A stretch of DNA of 64,000 bases from Staphylococcus sp. KG4-3 (GCF_033597815.2 NZ_CP166245.1:372001-436000), one strand, 5' to 3'; positions 36,627 to 57,363 are shown, counted from the first letter of the stretch. Notes: a model not told the origin generated them from the sequence alone. A program made the numbers and translations.

Positions 36627-36756
36627 ATGTGGTGATTGAATTAAACACTTCACTTTAGATATAAGTTTATTTTGATTTATTAAAATTTGCAGGTCATTCA
36701 AGTACTTGTTACTGAAAAAAATAAAAAATAACGTTATTATAGAAATATGATAATAA

Positions 36757-39937
<3,181 letters not shown>

Positions 39938-39977
39938 TATAACTAATTATGTATTTGAATATTCTAGCTTAAAATAA

Positions 39978-40028
39978 AACGACTATCATGTTTCGTCATA
40001 ATGACAAGACATGATAGTCGTTTTTTTA
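39978..40028 (+). terminator. Strong terminator after lysS
   Basis: ACGACTATCATGT (39979-39991) pairs perfectly with ACATGATAGTCGT (40009-40021), with a small inner stem GTCAT/ATGAC, followed by seven T. It isolates the protein-coding operon from the RNA block. Confidence 0.95.
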
Positions 40029-40279
40029 TTGTTGAAAGAAGCGTTTAATATAGGAGGGGATGAATAAAAGTCCATTTCAAGTACAATTTTAATAAATAAA
40101 TTAAGTAATAAGAAACGATTACGCATAATTATGCTATAAAGATATAAAAATATACTATAAAAGGTATGGTAAATGCTGTTTTCATGTGGTAAGATTATTC
40201 AAGTCGAGTTAAGCAAGTGAGCAAAACAGGACATGCGAAAATACTAGAATAAATATTTTAAGAAAAAATTGAAAAGCTA
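40029..40279. other. Gene-free AT-rich stretch before the RNA operon
   Basis: No open frame of interest, no RNA gene and no clear repeat. It is probably the upstream AT-rich region of the promoter that follows. Confidence 0.6.
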
Positions 40280-40308
40280 TTGACTCAAATGAGAAAACGT
40301 AGTATTAT
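40280..40308 (+). promoter_or_regulatory. Promoter of the 5S-tRNA-rrn operon
   Basis: TTGACT (40280-40285), 17-nt spacer, TATTAT (40303-40308), about 140 nt before the lone 5S gene, with an AT-rich upstream region. The same TTGACT -35 hexamer is used by the promoter of the next rRNA operon at 46561. Confidence 0.75.
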
Positions 40309-40447
40309 ATAAAAGTCGTCAAAAACGATGATTACATAAGCGAATAACTTAAGTAAATGTTGTTTAAAGATTTTTTGAAGATAGTGTAAAATTGACTATT
40401 GCAATTGATTGATAAACAATGTATCATTAATTGAGTAAGTTATTTTG

Positions 40448-40562
40448 TCTGGTGACAATGGCAAAGAGGTCACACCTGTTCCCATGCCGAACACAGAAGT
40501 TAAGCTCTTTAGCGCCGATGGTAGTCGGACTTACGTTCCGCAAGAGTAGGACGTTGCCAGGC
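40448..40562 (+). rRNA. 5S ribosomal RNA (copy 2, unlinked to 16S/23S on its 5' side)
   Basis: Complete 115-nt 5S gene, identical to the other three. It lies at the head of a tRNA array and upstream of 16S, an arrangement I recall from S. aureus downstream of lysS. It raises the number of 5S genes above that of 16S and 23S. Confidence 0.96.
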
Positions 40563-40582
40563 TTTATAAATAGATTCCATGT

Positions 40583-40658
40583 GGAGGATTAGCTCAGCTG
40601 GGAGAGCATCTGCCTTACAAGCAGAGGGTCGGCGGTTCGAACCCGTCATCCTCCACCA
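40583..40658 (+). tRNA. tRNA-Val (TAC)
   Basis: 76 nt with CCA encoded. Acceptor GGAGGAT, anticodon TAC in the CTTACAA loop, T-loop GGTTCGAAC. Confidence 0.96.
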
Positions 40659-40671
40659 TTTTAAATGAATA

Positions 40672-40747
<76 letters not shown>

Positions 40748-40753
40748 TTTCAT

Positions 40754-40826
40754 GAGCCATTAGCTCAGTTGGTAGAGCATCTGACTTTTAATCAGAGGGT
40801 CAGTGGTTCGAGCCCACTATGGCTCA
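40754..40826 (+). tRNA. tRNA-Lys (TTT)
   Basis: 73 nt, acceptor GAGCCAT with ATGGCTC and discriminator A. Anticodon TTT. The following bases are TAC, so the 3' CCA is not encoded and must be added enzymatically. Confidence 0.96.
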
Positions 40827-40840
40827 TACAGTTTCATTTT

Positions 40841-40915
40841 GCAGAAGTAGTTCAGCGGTAGAATACGACCTTGCCAAGGTCGGGGTCGCGGGTTCGAATC
40901 CCGTCTTCTGCTCCA
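40841..40915 (+). tRNA. tRNA-Gly (GCC)
   Basis: 75 nt with CCA encoded. Acceptor GCAGAAG, anticodon GCC in CTTGCCAAG, standard TTCGAAT T-loop. Confidence 0.96.
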
Positions 40916-40923
40916 TTATTTTT

Positions 40924-41012
40924 GCCGGGGTGGCGGAACTGGCAGACGCACAGGACTTAAAATCCTGCGGTGAGAGATCACCGTACCGGTTCGATTCCGG
41001 TCCTCGGCACCA
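40924..41012 (+). tRNA. tRNA-Leu (TAA)
   Basis: 89 nt with CCA encoded. Class II tRNA with a long variable arm (CGGTGAGAGATCACCG). Anticodon TAA. Confidence 0.96.
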
Positions 41013-41025
41013 TCATTTTAATAAT

Positions 41026-41102
41026 GCGCCCGTAGCTCAACTGGATAGAGTACTTGACTACGAATCAAGAGGTTACAGGTTCGACCCCTGTCGGGCGCAC
41101 CA
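41026..41102 (+). tRNA. tRNA-Arg (ACG)
   Basis: 77 nt with CCA encoded. Acceptor GCGCCCG, anticodon ACG, expected to be edited to ICG. Confidence 0.96.
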
Positions 41103-41125
41103 TTTTTAAAATGTTTAAATTAATA

Positions 41126-41199
41126 CGGGAAGTAGCTCAGCTTGGTAGAGCACTTGGTTTGGGACCAAGGGGTCGCAGGTTCGAATCCTGTCTTCCCGA
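41126..41199 (+). tRNA. tRNA-Pro (TGG)
   Basis: 74 nt, acceptor CGGGAAG with CTTCCCG and discriminator A. Anticodon TGG. CCA is not encoded (next bases CTC). Confidence 0.96.
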
Positions 41200-41218
41200 C
41201 TCTTTTAAAATTATATAT

Positions 41219-41294
41219 GGGGGCTTAGCTCAGATGGGAGAGCGCCTGCTTTGCACGCAGGAGGTCAGCGGTTCGATCCCGCTAGTCTCCACCA
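41219..41294 (+). tRNA. tRNA-Ala (TGC)
   Basis: 76 nt with CCA encoded. The acceptor GGGGGCT pairs with AGTCTCC using two G-U pairs. Anticodon TGC. The last tRNA before 16S. Confidence 0.95.
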
Positions 41295-41319
41295 TATTTA
41301 TTATTGATTGAAGAAATGA

Positions 41320-41356
41320 ACATTGAAAACTGAATTGCAATATGTCAACGTTAATT
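41320..41356 (+). promoter_or_regulatory. boxA-like site and 5' strand of the pre-16S processing stem
   Basis: ACATTGAAAACT (41320-41331) resembles the rRNA antitermination boxA element and recurs in the spacer at 43188-43199. The strand 41321-41356 is largely complementary to 43043-43076 downstream of 16S, which would form the stem cut to release pre-16S. The second operon has the same elements 5294 nt further on. Confidence 0.6.
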
Positions 41357-41445
41357 CCGAACGCAACATTAAATTGTTGGTTCAAAACAAGTGTTAGAGA
41401 TAACACAAATTAGTATTTTATGAGCTAATCAAACATCATAATTCA

Positions 41446-43008
<1,563 letters not shown>

Positions 43009-43042
43009 ATTCGGAAACATCTTCTTACGAAGATGAAATAGG

Positions 43043-43076
43043 AATAACATTGACATATTGTATTCAGTTTTGAATG
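43043..43076 (+). other. 3' strand of the pre-16S processing stem
   Basis: Complementary, with a few mismatches, to 41321-41356 upstream of 16S. The equivalent in the second operon is at 48337-48370. Confidence 0.6.
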
Positions 43077-43101
43077 CTCATTAGAGTATTCATATTGGAA
43101 T

Positions 43102-43178
<77 letters not shown>

Positions 43179-43187
43179 TTTTTTTGT

Positions 43188-43210
43188 ACATTGAAAACTA
43201 GATAAGTAAG
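43188..43210 (+). promoter_or_regulatory. Spacer boxA-like site and 5' strand of the pre-23S stem
   Basis: ACATTGAAAACT (43188-43199) repeats the leader boxA-like sequence. 43189-43210 is complementary to 46328-46348 beyond the 23S 3' end. The second copy is at 48482-48504. Confidence 0.6.
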
Positions 43211-43367
43211 TAAAATTTATGATTTTACCAAGCAAAACCGAGTGAATTAGAGTTTTTTAACAAGCTTTGAATTCAAAAAGAAATAATCGCTAGTGTTCGA
43301 AAGAACACTCACAGATTAATAACATTTTGGGTTTTCAACCGACTTGTTCGTGTTGAAAGTCAAAAAA

Positions 43368-46290
<2,923 letters not shown>

Positions 46291-46370
46291 ATTTTAAATT
46301 GTTTTGTTTTGGTTAAATCATATTTTACTTACTATCTAGTTTTGAATGTATAATTTCATACATTTCATTG

Positions 46371-46485
46371 TCTGGTGACAATGGCAAAGAGGTCACACCT
46401 GTTCCCATGCCGAACACAGAAGTTAAGCTCTTTAGCGCCGATGGTAGTCGGACTTACGTTCCGCAAGAGTAGGACGTTGCCAGGC
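46371..46485 (+). rRNA. 5S ribosomal RNA (copy 3)
   Basis: 115 nt, identical to the other copies, 80 nt after 23S. It closes the first complete operon; the next promoter starts only 75 nt downstream. Confidence 0.97.
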
Positions 46486-46496
46486 AATTCCATATT

Positions 46497-46516
46497 GACC
46501 CTTGGGTCGTTTTTTT
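46497..46516 (+). terminator. Terminator between the two tandem rRNA operons
   Basis: A short GACC/GGTC stem (46497-46500 with 46505-46508) with a CTTG loop is followed by GTTTTTTT. The stem is weaker than the other rrn terminators in the window, so some read-through into the next operon is plausible. Confidence 0.6.
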
Positions 46517-46560
46517 ATGGAAGTTTTACCAAGAAAACAAAAAATAATTTTAAAAACTTC

Positions 46561-46589
46561 TTGACTTTCTGAGTTAAAGAGAGTAAAAT
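46561..46589 (+). promoter_or_regulatory. rRNA promoter of the second tandem operon
   Basis: TTGACT (46561-46566), exactly 17 nt, TAAAAT (46584-46589), about 150 nt upstream of 16S. It lies in the unique 110-nt segment between the tandem units. Confidence 0.8.
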
Positions 46590-46739
46590 TGTTTCTTGTG
46601 ATTGAAGAAATGAACATTGAAAACTGAATTGCAATATGTCAACGTTAATTCCGAACGCAACATTAAATTGTTGGTTCAAAACAAGTGTTAGAGATAACAC
46701 AAATTAGTATTTTATGAGCTAATCAAACATCATAATTCA

Positions 46740-48302
<1,563 letters not shown>

Positions 48303-48395
48303 ATTCGGAAACATCTTCTTACGAAGATGAAATAGGAATAACATTGACATATTGTATTCAGTTTTGAATGCTCATTAGAGTATTCATATTGGAAT

Positions 48396-48472
<77 letters not shown>

Positions 48473-48661
48473 TTTTTTTGTACATTGAAAACTAGATAAG
48501 TAAGTAAAATTTATGATTTTACCAAGCAAAACCGAGTGAATTAGAGTTTTTTAACAAGCTTTGAATTCAAAAAGAAATAATCGCTAGTGTTCGAAAGAAC
48601 ACTCACAGATTAATAACATTTTGGGTTTTCAACCGACTTGTTCGTGTTGAAAGTCAAAAAA

Positions 48662-51584
<2,923 letters not shown>

Positions 51585-51664
51585 ATTTTAAATTGTTTTG
51601 TTTTGGTTAAATCATATTTTACTTACTATCTAGTTTTGAATGTATAATTTCATACATTTCATTG

Positions 51665-51779
51665 TCTGGTGACAATGGCAAAGAGGTCACACCTGTTCCC
51701 ATGCCGAACACAGAAGTTAAGCTCTTTAGCGCCGATGGTAGTCGGACTTACGTTCCGCAAGAGTAGGACGTTGCCAGGC
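51665..51779 (+). rRNA. 5S ribosomal RNA (copy 4)
   Basis: 115 nt, identical to the other copies; the last gene of the rRNA block. A partial duplicate of its 3' half follows at 51965. Confidence 0.97.
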
Positions 51780-51783
51780 AATT

Positions 51784-51808
51784 AAAGACCCAATAGGGTC
51801 TTTTTTTT
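51784..51808 (+). terminator. Terminator after 5S copy 4
   Basis: AAAGACCC (51784-51791) pairs with GGGTCTTT (51796-51803) around an AATA loop, followed by five more T. Confidence 0.9.
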
Positions 51809-51821
51809 ATGGGCAAAGAGG

Positions 51822-51848
51822 TTAACTTCAACTGAGAGTAATTGCCGA
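51822..51848 (+). repeat. Post-5S repeat element, truncated copy c
   Basis: TTAACTTCAACTGAGAGTAA and the next few bases match the element at 3317 and 52067. The copy breaks off at 51848 where an unrelated, purine-rich segment begins. Confidence 0.65.
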
Positions 51849-51964
51849 GAGAAAGCGTTTGAAGCTGACGAACTAAATGAGCGACGAAACGAGTTTACGA
51901 GTGGTAAGTGAGTAAGAAGAGCGTGCAAGTGAGGAAAGATACGAGCGCTTGTCTCACGGCAAGA
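51849..51964. other. Unrelated segment separating duplicated 5S ends
   Basis: About 115 nt, noticeably richer in G and C than other intergenic DNA here, with repeated ACGA, GAGCG and GTAAGTGAG words. It has no counterpart at the first rrn end. One frame is open for about 20 codons (KAFEADELNERRNEFTSGK), but there is no start signal, so I do not call a gene. Origin unknown. Confidence 0.5.
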
Positions 51965-52024
51965 AAGCTCTTTAGCGCCGAAGGTAGCAGACTTACGTTC
52001 CGCAAGAGTAGGACGTTGCCAGGC
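51965..52024 (+). pseudogene. 5S rRNA 3' fragment
   Basis: 60 nt matching the 3' half of 5S (AAGCTCTTTAGCGCCGA to GTTGCCAGGC), with one substitution and a 3-to-2-nt change in the GGTAGTCGGAC segment. The 5' half is missing, so it cannot make 5S rRNA. It is the first part of a 129-nt direct repeat of 51719-51848. Confidence 0.85.
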
Positions 52025-52028
52025 AATT

Positions 52029-52053
52029 AAAGACCCAATAGGGTCTTTTTTTT
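52029..52053 (+). terminator. Duplicate terminator after the 5S fragment
   Basis: Same stem, loop and T-run as at 51784 (AAAGACCC, AATA, GGGTCTTT), carried along in the duplication. Confidence 0.85.
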
Positions 52054-52066
52054 ATGGGCAAAGAGG

Positions 52067-52130
52067 TTAACTTCAACTGAGAGTAATTGCCGATTTTTGA
52101 CGGAGTACATGAGCAACAGCTCATATATAA
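52067..52130 (+). repeat. Post-5S repeat element, copy d
   Basis: Full-length copy of the element at 3317-3380, from TTAACTTCAACTGAGAGTAA through GACGGAGT to the hairpin ACATGAGC (52107-52114), AACA, GCTCATAT. The two full copies lie at the outer ends of rrn blocks more than 48 kb apart. Confidence 0.75.
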
Positions 52131-52175
52131 AATTCCATAACTCAATTTATTGAATTATGGGACTTAAAAGCTACT

Positions 52176-53549
52176 TTAAATGCATAAACTATTAATTAGT
52201 GCATTTGTATGTTCTTCAAGTTCTGAAAAAGGAATGCCACCAAATCCTAATATGAATTTTGCGGATTTTTGTGTAGTATCATATTGATTAAATGGTGTTA
52301 TTTTTAATTTATTCTTTTCTGCATTTTTTAGACAGTCTTTTATAGAAAGACCATTTTTAACTGTTAAATTAAAATGCATTCCTGCTAAGGCTCCTTCTAT
52401 TTCTAATTGATCTTCATAAGGTTTGAGTACTTCAATAATAAATTTTAATTTACGACTATATAATTTTCTCATTTTGTTTAAATGTCTTTCAAAACTTCCT
52501 GATTCCATAAAACTTGCTACAATTTTTTGTAAGTGCGCAGGTACTGTATTACCTTCTTTATGTTCTAAATGCTCATACCGATTAAGTAACTTTTTAGGTA
52601 AAACAAGGTAGGCAATTCTGCAACTAGGGAAGAGTGATTTAGAGAAGGTACTAATATAAATTACTTTATCTTTCGTGTCTAAACTTTGTAATGCCGGAAT
52701 TGGTTTGCCAAAATAGCGAAATTCTGAATCATAATCATCTTCAATAATATATCTATCATCACGTTCGTGTGCCCATGTTATAAGCTGGGTACGCTTTTTT
52801 AAATTCATTACATAGCCAGTAGGAAATTGATGTGAAGGTGTTACATATGCGATGTTATGAATTGCTGTCTTTAAATAGTCTAGTTCAAGGCCAGTTTGAT
52901 TTACTGGAACTTGCAAATAAGGAATTTGTCTTTTTTCTAATACTTGCTTAATAGGTGGATAGCTCGGATTTTCAATAAGGAATTGTGCTTTATTTAAGAT
53001 ATCCGTTAGTAAGTTAATTAATTGTTCAGTTGATGATCCAATAACAATTTGTTCAGGATGACATGATACACCACGACTGTTGAATAAATAGTGGGCAATT
53101 TCTTGTCTTAATGACCATTCACCTTTAGGGTTTGCGTGTTGGAGTAGTTGTAATTGATTTATTTCAAAAGCATCTCGCGCATATTTTCTAAACTGTTGAA
53201 TTGGAAAATAATCAGTATCAATTTCTGATAAATTGAATGCATATTTGTAATAAGCATCAGGGTGTTTATTTTGGGGTGACAAATATTCATCTGCATTGAA
53301 TTGTGTTTTCCTATTAATTATAGGTAACGTTTCAATATCTGAAACGAAATAACCTGAACGTGGTTTTGAATATATATAACCTTCATCGAGTAGAAACTGA
53401 TATGCATGTTCAATCGTTGTATTACTAACAGAGAGATGTTGCCCTAATGCACGTTTAGAAGGGAATTTATCTCCTGATTTATATTGACCTTCAATGATTT
53501 GCTTTTTTAAATTTTCATATAAATCGATATAAAGATGTGATTTCGACAT
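52176..53549 (-). CDS. pdxR: MocR-type transcriptional regulator PdxR
   Basis: 457 residues. An N-terminal GntR winged helix (residues about 1-75, KRALGQHLSVSNTTIEHAYQ) is fused to a fold-type I aminotransferase-like domain. The PLP lysine lies in the SKSLFP stretch (STFSKSLFPSCRIAYLVLP near residue 300). PdxR senses PLP and activates pdxST while repressing itself. The ATG at 53549 (minus strand) is chosen because GGAGGT lies upstream of it; the in-frame TTG at 53564 has no such site. It is divergent from pdxS across 96 nt. Confidence 0.93.
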   Translation of the reverse strand: MSKSHLYIDLYENLKKQIIEGQYKSGDKFPSKRALGQHLSVSNTTIEHAYQFLLDEGYIYSKPRSGYFVSDIETLPIINRKTQFNADEYLSPQNKHPDAYYKYAFNLSEIDTDYFPIQQFRKYARDAFEINQLQLLQHANPKGEWSLRQEIAHYLFNSRGVSCHPEQIVIGSSTEQLINLLTDILNKAQFLIENPSYPPIKQVLEKRQIPYLQVPVNQTGLELDYLKTAIHNIAYVTPSHQFPTGYVMNLKKRTQLITWAHERDDRYIIEDDYDSEFRYFGKPIPALQSLDTKDKVIYISTFSKSLFPSCRIAYLVLPKKLLNRYEHLEHKEGNTVPAHLQKIVASFMESGSFERHLNKMRKLYSRKLKFIIEVLKPYEDQLEIEGALAGMHFNLTVKNGLSIKDCLKNAEKNKLKITPFNQYDTTQKSAKFILGFGGIPFSELEEHTNALINSLCI

Positions 53550-53645
53550 AAAACTGACCTCCAAAATTAAATTGAAATTGAACCTTTTTAAATACCAGTT
53601 TATCTCTTAAAATGAATTTAATCAAATAAGTAAAGGGGAAAACAA
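53550..53645. promoter_or_regulatory. pdxR-pdxS divergent control region
   Basis: Contains two tandem AAATTGA words (53569-53582) and a weak pdxS promoter candidate TTGAAC (53578-53583), 17 nt, TATCTC (53601-53606). Weak promoter elements with nearby repeats fit activation by PdxR, but the operator positions are my inference. AAAGGGGA precedes the pdxS start. Confidence 0.45.
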
Positions 53646-54533
53646 ATGTCTAAAGTAACTGGATCAGAGAGAGTTAAAAGAGGAATGGCAGAAATGCAAA
53701 AGGGCGGCGTGATTATGGACGTTGTCAATGCTGAACAAGCTAAAATAGCCGAGGAAGCTGGAGCAGTGGCGGTAATGGCGTTAGAACGTGTACCATCTGA
53801 CATTAGAGCAGCTGGCGGCGTTGCACGTATGGCTAATCCTAAAATTGTGGAAGAAGTTATGAATGCTGTTTCGATTCCGGTAATGGCAAAAGGACGTATT
53901 GGTCACATTACTGAAGCGCGCGTACTTGAATCAATGGGTGTAGACTACATTGATGAATCAGAAGTATTAACACCTGCAGATGAAGAGTATCATCTATTAA
54001 AAGATACGTTTACAGTACCATTTGTATGTGGTTGCCGTAACTTAGGAGAAGCTGCCAGACGTATTGGTGAAGGTGCAGCAATGTTACGTACAAAAGGTGA
54101 GCCGGGTACAGGAAACATTGTAGAAGCTGTTAGACACATGCGCCAAGTTAATGCAGAAGTAAAAAGATTAACAGTGATGAATGATGACGAAATCATGACT
54201 GAAGCTAAAAATATTGGAGCACCATTTGAAGTATTAAAAAGTATTAAAGAAAATGGTAAACTTCCTGTTGTTAACTTTGCGGCTGGTGGTGTAGCTACAC
54301 CTCAAGATGCAGCATTAATGATGGAATTAGGCGCTGATGGTGTCTTCGTTGGTTCTGGTATTTTCAAATCAGAAGACCCTGAAAAATTTGCTAAAGCTAT
54401 TGTACAAGCTACAACTCACTACCAAGACTATGAGTTAATTGGACGTTTAGCAAAAGATTTAGGCACAGCTATGAAAGGTTTGGACATCAATGAATTGACT
54501 TTAGAAGAACGTATGCAAGAGCGTGGATGGTAA
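53646..54533 (+). CDS. pdxS: Pyridoxal 5'-phosphate synthase, synthase subunit PdxS
   Basis: 295 residues, TIM-barrel subunit. With ammonia from PdxT it makes PLP from ribose-5-phosphate and glyceraldehyde-3-phosphate. Conserved [20 protein letters not shown] (near residues 25-44), the active-site lysines in [10 protein letters not shown] (near 80) and in the [10 protein letters not shown] phosphate loop, and FAAGGVATP are present. Twelve PdxS and twelve PdxT subunits form the complex. pdxT starts right after its stop. Confidence 0.97.
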   Translation: MSKVTGSERVKRGMAEMQKGGVIMDVVNAEQAKIAEEAGAVAVMALERVPSDIRAAGGVARMANPKIVEEVMNAVSIPVMAKGRIGHITEARVLESMGVDYIDESEVLTPADEEYHLLKDTFTVPFVCGCRNLGEAARRIGEGAAMLRTKGEPGTGNIVEAVRHMRQVNAEVKRLTVMNDDEIMTEAKNIGAPFEVLKSIKENGKLPVVNFAAGGVATPQDAALMMELGADGVFVGSGIFKSEDPEKFAKAIVQATTHYQDYELIGRLAKDLGTAMKGLDINELTLEERMQERGW

Positions 54534-54534
54534 T

Positions 54535-55113
54535 ATGAAAATTGGTGTGTTAGCACTGCAAGGCGCAGTAAGGGAACATATACGTCATATTGAACTTAGC
54601 GGTCATGAAGGCATTGCAATTAAGCGTACAGAACAATTAGATAACATTGATGGTCTCATTTTACCTGGTGGTGAATCTACTACATTACGCCGATTAATGA
54701 ATTTATATGGCTTCAAAGAAGCACTACAACAATCTACATTACCTATGTTTGGAACGTGTGCTGGATTAATAGTGATGGCTAAGCATATTGTTGGTGAAGA
54801 AGGTTATTTGGATAAGTTAGACATCACTGTTCAAAGAAATTCATTTGGCAGACAAGTGGATAGTTTTGAAAGTGAATTAAATGTACAAGGTATCGCAGAA
54901 GATATTGAAGGTGTTTTTATTAGAGCTCCACATATTGAAGCGACACATGGTGAAGTATCAGAGTTAAGTACAGTTGGCGAAAAAATTGTAGCAGTTCAAG
55001 AAGGACGTTACTTAGGTGTATCTTTCCATCCAGAATTAACTGATGATTATAGAGTGACACAGTATTTTATAGAAGAAATCGTAAAACCTACATTGATGAC
55101 AGAAAAAGTGTAA
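54535..55113 (+). CDS. pdxT: Pyridoxal 5'-phosphate synthase, glutaminase subunit PdxT
   Basis: 192 residues, class I glutamine amidotransferase. The nucleophile is C75 in FGTCAGLIV, the triad histidine and glutamate are in SFHPELT near residues 169-175, and the [14 protein letters not shown] oxyanion region is at 41-54. It supplies ammonia to PdxS. ATG 54535 lies 1 nt after the pdxS stop; the in-frame GTG at 54523 inside pdxS is less likely. Confidence 0.96.
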   Translation: MKIGVLALQGAVREHIRHIELSGHEGIAIKRTEQLDNIDGLILPGGESTTLRRLMNLYGFKEALQQSTLPMFGTCAGLIVMAKHIVGEEGYLDKLDITVQRNSFGRQVDSFESELNVQGIAEDIEGVFIRAPHIEATHGEVSELSTVGEKIVAVQEGRYLGVSFHPELTDDYRVTQYFIEEIVKPTLMTEKV

Positions 55114-55514
55114 TAGATAGAACTTCAATAAAATATATGTCGCGTAAGGAATTTTTTAATAAGGCGCTTCGTTAAAAATAATGAGTAGTTATTTTATAAG
55201 GCGAAGTGTCTTATTTTAGCTTATATAAACCTTACTTTAGATATTAGCTAGTGATATCTAAGGAAATCGTATAGTTTAGAGAAGAAGAGAAGATATGTAG
55301 GTTGATGTCTACTATTTGTAAATATAGATATAACAATTTAGCAAGTATTAAAAAACACACTTCCATGAGATAGGAAATGTGTTTTTTAGTTTGCTTTGTG
55401 GTATGTAGCAATATTTTAATTTTGTAATGTAAATAGTTGGTATTATATAAAATGTACTTAAATCGAACGAATAAGCTTTTTATGTTTGCAGATATCTATG
55501 TCCAAGTTACATTT
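55114..55514. other. Gap between convergent pdxT and nupC
   Basis: No gene seen. It holds a long hairpin (55161-55171 with 55202-55212, inner AAAATAA/TTATTTT) with only a weak T-run, and a bidirectional terminator at 55350-55386. The rest is AT-rich and featureless. Confidence 0.6.
55350..55386. terminator. Bidirectional terminator between pdxT and nupC
   Basis: AAAAAACACA (55350-55359) pairs with TGTGTTTTTT (55378 onward), with an inner TTCC/GGAA stem. A-run and T-run on either side suit both converging transcripts. Confidence 0.85.
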
Positions 55515-56729
55515 TTAAATAAAGAATCCGGCAATAGCTGCTGAAATAAATGAAACAAGTGTAGCACCGAATAATAATTTTAGTCCAAAACGAGCTACAA
55601 TATCACCTTTTTCATTGTTAAGTGATTTAATTGCTCCAGAAATAATACCGATAGAGCTAAAGTTTGCAAATGATACTACGAATACAGAAATAACACCTTT
55701 AGCATGAGTGCTCATATCTTTAATCTCACTTAAACTTTGCATTGCAACAAATTCATTTGACAGTAATTTAGTAGCCATGATGGATCCGGCTTGTACTGCA
55801 TCATCCCAAGGTACACCAACTAAAAATGCAAATGGTGCAAAGACAAATCCGATAAGTGTTTGGAAGTCCCAAGTGATACTGCCGCCAGATAAACCGGTAA
55901 AGATTGCACTAACGACACCATTAAGTAGAGCAATAATAGCGATATAACCTATTAACATTGCACCTACAATGACTGCAACTTTAAAACCATCTAAGATATA
56001 TTCACCTAACATTTCGAAAAATGATTGTTTACCTGATTCGCTCTCATCAACGATAAGTTTATCTTCTTTTGCATCAATTTTATAAGGATTGATGATAGAA
56101 GCAATGATGAAACCACCAAAGAGATTTAATACAACTGCTGTAACTACAAAACGTGGTTCAATTAATGTGAAATAAGCACCGATAATTGAAGCTGATACTG
56201 TAGACATTGCAGAAGCTGTTAATGTATATAGACGTTGTTTAGGAATATGTGCTAATTCCTTTTTCAATGAAATAAATACTTCTGATTGCCCTAAAATTGC
56301 AGCGGCAACAGCATTATATGATTCTAAGCGACCCATACCATTAATTTTTGAAATGGCTAAACCTAAAACGTTAATAATCCAAGGTAAGATTCTTGTATAT
56401 TGTAAAATACCAATTAAAGCTGAAATGAATACGATTGGTAATAATACATTAAAGAAGAAGGGTGGGTTCTTAGGATCTACAAATTCAAATCCACCAAATA
56501 CAAAGTTCACACCTTCTGCTGCTTTTGCTAGTAAATAATTAAAACCGTCTGATATGCCACCGATAACCGTAATACCAAATTTAGTTTTGAGTAAAATAAA
56601 TGCGAATACTAGTTGTATTACAAGTAGTAAACCGACATATTGCCAACGAATATTTTTTCTATCTGAGCTAAATAGAAACGCCAATGCAAGAAACACTGCT
56701 ATCCCAATTAAACCAATAATAATATGCAT
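55515..56729 (-). CDS. Concentrative nucleoside transporter (NupC family)
   Basis: 404 residues, integral membrane protein of the CNT family importing nucleosides with a cation gradient. The N-terminal helices (MHIIIGLIGIAVFLALAFLF) and the conserved core including GQSEVFISLKKELA, TASAMSTVSASIIGAYF and the C-terminal SFANFSSIGIISGAIKS are present. It is transcribed opposite to its neighbours, with GGGATG upstream of the start. Specific nucleosides cannot be assigned from sequence, so I give no gene symbol. Confidence 0.92.
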   Translation of the reverse strand: MHIIIGLIGIAVFLALAFLFSSDRKNIRWQYVGLLLVIQLVFAFILLKTKFGITVIGGISDGFNYLLAKAAEGVNFVFGGFEFVDPKNPPFFFNVLLPIVFISALIGILQYTRILPWIINVLGLAISKINGMGRLESYNAVAAAILGQSEVFISLKKELAHIPKQRLYTLTASAMSTVSASIIGAYFTLIEPRFVVTAVVLNLFGGFIIASIINPYKIDAKEDKLIVDESESGKQSFFEMLGEYILDGFKVAVIVGAMLIGYIAIIALLNGVVSAIFTGLSGGSITWDFQTLIGFVFAPFAFLVGVPWDDAVQAGSIMATKLLSNEFVAMQSLSEIKDMSTHAKGVISVFVVSFANFSSIGIISGAIKSLNNEKGDIVARFGLKLLFGATLVSFISAAIAGFFI

Positions 56730-56824
56730 AAGTCATTCATCCCTTTTAATTTTTCTTAACTCCTATAATACAATAAATTAGATAGCACTTACATCTTTAA
56801 TTAAAAATTTTTAAAACATATTGG

Positions 56825-56853
56825 TTGAAAAAGGTCAAAGTTGGTCATATAAT
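56825..56853 (+). promoter_or_regulatory. Promoter of the ctsR-mcsA-mcsB-clpC operon
   Basis: TTGAAA (56825-56830), exactly 17 nt, TATAAT (56848-56853), immediately overlapped by the CtsR operators. Confidence 0.85.
56833..56849 (+). promoter_or_regulatory. CtsR operator 1
   Basis: GGTCAAAGTTGGTCATA, a heptad direct repeat matching the RGTCAAA-NAN-RGTCAAA consensus except in the last positions. It lies between -35 and -10. Confidence 0.8.
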
Positions 56854-56855
56854 AT

Positions 56856-56872
56856 AGTCAAAGAAGGTCAAA
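56856..56872 (+). promoter_or_regulatory. CtsR operator 2
   Basis: AGTCAAAGAAGGTCAAA, a perfect match to the CtsR heptad repeat consensus, over the transcription start and just upstream of the ctsR ribosome binding site. Confidence 0.92.
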
Positions 56873-56885
56873 AGAGGTGATAATC

Positions 56886-57347
56886 ATGCACAACATGTCT
56901 GACATCATAGAACAATACATTAAAAAGTTATTTGAAGACACCAATGAAGACGTTGTAGAAATTCAACGTGCCAATATTGCGCAGCGCTTTGACTGTGTGC
57001 CTTCCCAGCTTAATTATGTAATCAAAACACGTTTTACAAATGAGCACGGCTATGAGATTGAAAGTAAAAGAGGTGGTGGCGGATATATTCGAATCACCAA
57101 AATTGAAAATAGAGATGAGACAGGTTATATTAATCATTTACTTCAATTAGTTGGTCCATCTATTTCACAACAGCAAGCTTATTACATTGTAGATGGCTTA
57201 TTAGATAAAAATTACATTAATGAACGTGAAGCAAAAATGATACACGCCGTTATAGACAGAGAGACATTAAAAATGGATGTATTATCGAGAGATATTATTC
57301 GAGCAAATATTATAAAACGGTTATTGCATGTTATAAATTATTATTAA
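56886..57347 (+). CDS. ctsR: Heat-shock repressor CtsR
   Basis: 153 residues. Represses clp genes; heat or McsB-mediated events release it from DNA. The N-terminal winged helix-turn-helix (residues about 20-72) ends with the glycine-rich wing [12 protein letters not shown] that senses temperature. A C-terminal dimerisation region of helices follows. ATG 56886 is chosen over GTG 56877 because GAGGTG is then 6 nt away. Two CtsR operators overlap its own promoter, so the operon is autoregulated. Confidence 0.97.
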   Translation: MHNMSDIIEQYIKKLFEDTNEDVVEIQRANIAQRFDCVPSQLNYVIKTRFTNEHGYEIESKRGGGGYIRITKIENRDETGYINHLLQLVGPSISQQQAYYIVDGLLDKNYINEREAKMIHAVIDRETLKMDVLSRDIIRANIIKRLLHVINYY

Positions 57348-57363
57348 AGTGAGGTGTTTCGTC

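Noticed and set aside
36727..36738. 12-bp palindrome AATAACGTTATT upstream of folP as a regulator site
   Set aside because: A short AT-rich palindrome can arise by chance here, and I know of no matching operator; it is only mentioned under the cysK terminator.
40392..40427. Second promoter close to the lone 5S (TTGACT at 40392)
   Set aside because: No -10 hexamer at 16-18 nt; the nearest candidates give spacers of 15 and 24 nt.
40819..41311. Two overlapping open frames of 85-96 codons across the tRNA array
   Set aside because: The bases are fully accounted for by five or six tRNA genes with correct cloverleafs.
51908..52030. A 40-codon GTG frame reading from the 115-nt segment into the 5S fragment
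   Set aside because: It has no ribosome binding site, and half of it is translated 5S rRNA sequence.
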